From positions 1 through 36,163 of the forward strand of contig SUYI01000016.1 of NCBI GenBank assembly GCA_015060485.1: DNA of 36,163 nt, given 5' to 3'. This document shows, one piece after another, positions 34,501 through 36,163 of the stretch (the stretch's first letter is position 1; every line of letters starts with the position of its first letter). Below the pieces are notes generated by a model. That model was not told the origin of the DNA and made no database searches. It saw only the letters and a program-made list of their open reading frames with translations. The position numbers were made by a program, and so were the translations under genes. Origin of the DNA: Prevotella sp. Its GTDB lineage: Bacteria > Bacteroidota > Bacteroidia > Bacteroidales > Bacteroidaceae.

Positions 34501-36163
34501 ATGAAAATTAAAGCAGATTATGCAAATGCTCCCCAGTGGAAGTATCTGACCGTGAAGTCGAGTCTTCCCGAGCAACTGAAGTGTTTGGACGAGATTGCCC
34601 ACAATATGTGGTGGGTATGGAACTACGAGGCTCGCGACTTGTTCCGCGACCTTGACCCTGAGATTTACCATGACGTGAAGCATAATCCAGTCATGTTGCT
34701 GGAACGTTTGACTTTTGTGCGTAAGGAGGAAATCCTGAAAGACAAATCGCTGATGAAGCGTATCAAGGATGTCTACACCCTCTTCCGCAAATATATGGAC
34801 GTAAAGCCCGACCCGAAGCGCCCCTCAGTGGCCTACTTCTGCATGGAGTATGGTATCCACTCTGCCCTGAAGATCTATTCGGGTGGTCTGGGAATGCTGG
34901 CCGGTGACTACGTGAAGGAGGCTTCCGACTCGAACGTCGACATGTGCGCAGTAGGTTTTCTCTATCGTTTCGGCTATTTCACACAGAGCCTGTCGATGGA
35001 CGGACAGCAGATTGCCAACTACGAGACACAGAACTTCGGTTCACTGCCCATTGAGCGTCAGCTCGACAAGGACGGCAATCCGATGGTCATTGATGTGCCT
35101 TACACCAATTATCAGGTTCACGCATATGTATGGCGTGTCAATGTTGGTCGCGTAAAGCTGTATCTGCTTGATACTGATAACGAAATGAACTCAGACTTCG
35201 ACAGACCCATCACCCATGCTCTCTATGGTGGCGACTGGGAGAACCGTCTGAAGCAGGAGATTCTGCTCGGTATCGGTGGTATGCTGCTGCTGAAGAAACT
35301 AGGCATCAAGAAGGACGTCTATCATTGCAATGAGGGTCATGCAGCACTCTGCAACCTGCAGCGCCTCTGCGACTATATCGAGGAAGGCCTGACATTCAAT
35401 CAGGCTCTTGAGTTGGTTCGCGCCAGCGGTCTCTATACTGTTCATACTCCCGTTCCCGCAGGTCACGACTACTTCGAGGAAGGCCTGTTCGGTAAGTATA
35501 TGGGCGGCTATCCCCAGAAGCTCGGCATCACGTGGGACGAGTTCATCGGCATGGGCCGTACTAACCCCGACGACAAGGGCGAGAAGTTCTGCATGTCGAC
35601 CTTCGCCTGCAACACCTGTCAGGAGGTTAACGGTGTCAGCTGGCTCCATGGTGAGGTGTCGAAGAAAATGTTCGCTCCCATCTGGAACGGCTACTTCCCC
35701 GAGGAGAACCACGTGGGCTACGTAACCAATGGTGTCCACTTCCCCACATGGTGTGCTACCGAGTGGCGTCGCGTTTATGCGAAGTACTTTGATGCCAAGC
35801 ATATGAGCGACCAGTCCAACGAGGAAATATGGCACGGCATCTACAATTGTCCCGATGAGGAAATCTGGGCTACACGTCAGGTTCTGAAGGCCAAGCTGTT
35901 CGAGTATATCAAGGAGCAGTTCCGCGAGACATGGCTGAAGAACCAGGGTGATCCTTCGCGTGTGGTGAAGTTGCTCGAGCAGTTCAACCCCAATGCACTG
36001 GTCATTGGCTTCTGCCGTCGCTTTGCTACCTACAAGCGTGCTCATCTGCTGTTCACCGACGAGGCTCGTCTCTCTAAGATAGTCAACGATCCTGAGCATC
36101 CCGTCATCTTCCTCTTTGCTGGTATGGCTCACCCCGCCGATGGTGCTGGTCAGGGACTTATCA
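34501..36163 (+). CDS. glgP: Alpha-glucan (glycogen) phosphorylase, partial at window end
   Basis: The first 554 codons of a GT35 phosphorylase that releases glucose-1-phosphate from glycogen with PLP; the gene runs off the right edge, so the PLP lysine cannot be seen. It starts [20 protein letters not shown] and has [36 protein letters not shown] and [35 protein letters not shown] and [15 protein letters not shown] (substrate-phosphate Arg and Lys) follow. This is the short Thermotoga-like branch. The last motif reads AGMAHPAD, where AGKAHPAD is usual. It follows glycogen synthase by 36 bases, probably in one operon. Confidence 0.93.
   Translation, partial: MKIKADYANAPQWKYLTVKSSLPEQLKCLDEIAHNMWWVWNYEARDLFRDLDPEIYHDVKHNPVMLLERLTFVRKEEILKDKSLMKRIKDVYTLFRKYMDVKPDPKRPSVAYFCMEYGIHSALKIYSGGLGMLAGDYVKEASDSNVDMCAVGFLYRFGYFTQSLSMDGQQIANYETQNFGSLPIERQLDKDGNPMVIDVPYTNYQVHAYVWRVNVGRVKLYLLDTDNEMNSDFDRPITHALYGGDWENRLKQEILLGIGGMLLLKKLGIKKDVYHCNEGHAALCNLQRLCDYIEEGLTFNQALELVRASGLYTVHTPVPAGHDYFEEGLFGKYMGGYPQKLGITWDEFIGMGRTNPDDKGEKFCMSTFACNTCQEVNGVSWLHGEVSKKMFAPIWNGYFPEENHVGYVTNGVHFPTWCATEWRRVYAKYFDAKHMSDQSNEEIWHGIYNCPDEEIWATRQVLKAKLFEYIKEQFRETWLKNQGDPSRVVKLLEQFNPNALVIGFCRRFATYKRAHLLFTDEARLSKIVNDPEHPVIFLFAGMAHPADGAGQGLI

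Noticed and set aside
35299..36132. 277-codon antisense frame inside glgP
   Set aside because: Shadow of a strongly conserved phosphorylase on the plus strand.

Overview
The window looks like chromosomal DNA from a Bacteroidales bacterium, most likely a Prevotella-type (Prevotellaceae) gut, rumen or oral species. This rests on protein family choice and on promoters. Many genes are preceded by the Bacteroidetes sigma-ABfr signature (TTTG, about 20 bp, TAnnTTTGC). Shine-Dalgarno sites are weak or absent. Glycogen synthase is the eukaryote-like GT3 type, cytochrome c maturation is System II (ResB/CcsA), bS16 has a long tail, and a Gys/GlgP pair is present. No organism name can be proved from the sequence alone. 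I saw no rRNA, tRNA or CRISPR array.

Layout. 1-1544: an AT-rich leader holding a ~200-bp inverted-repeat element, then an SO_0444-type metal permease with a C-terminal HMA domain. 1570-3269 (-): resB-ccsA heme delivery/cytochrome c assembly pair. 3388-3510 (+): a 40-codon remnant resembling a beta-helix (GH28-like) protein. 3569-5280 (-): Y-family polymerase plus a 55-aa partner overlapping it by ATGA. 5372-6376 (+): lipoprotein. 6501-6812 (-): small coiled-coil protein. 6953-10924 (-): tripartite efflux operon (TolC-like, HlyD/EmrA-like, MFS). 11081-13174 (+): exported tannase-like esterase fused to a nitroreductase. 13280-16935 (-): galM-gluP-galK galactose operon. 17044-21855 (-): ABC-F ATPase, grpE, dnaJ, folC. 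22062-22637 (+): rpsP. 22677-25596 (-): three overlapping glycosyltransferases, with a divergent Wzx-type flippase (25688-27166, +). 27156-28280 (-): phosphate-selective-type porin. 28449-29888 (-): rlmD. 29979-32629 (-): secreted protein, LolA-like protein, patatin, trmD. 32779-36163 (+): glycogen synthase and the start of glycogen phosphorylase, cut by the window end.

The signal not explained by genes is a set of short degenerate tandem arrays with a 7-bp unit (occasionally 8 or 9 bp) at ten places. Four lie inside coding sequences, always in the orientation that has no stop codon in any frame. The others lie at gene junctions, where they supply start or stop codons or the leader. They resemble in style the heptanucleotide STRR repeats of cyanobacteria. 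Other points of interest are two apparently leaderless starts (one a GTG with an in-frame stop directly before it), the esterase-nitroreductase fusion, an ABC-F protein with one whole ATP site degenerate, a 16-bp inverted repeat formed by two divergent promoters, and the possible MITE or invertible element at the left edge.
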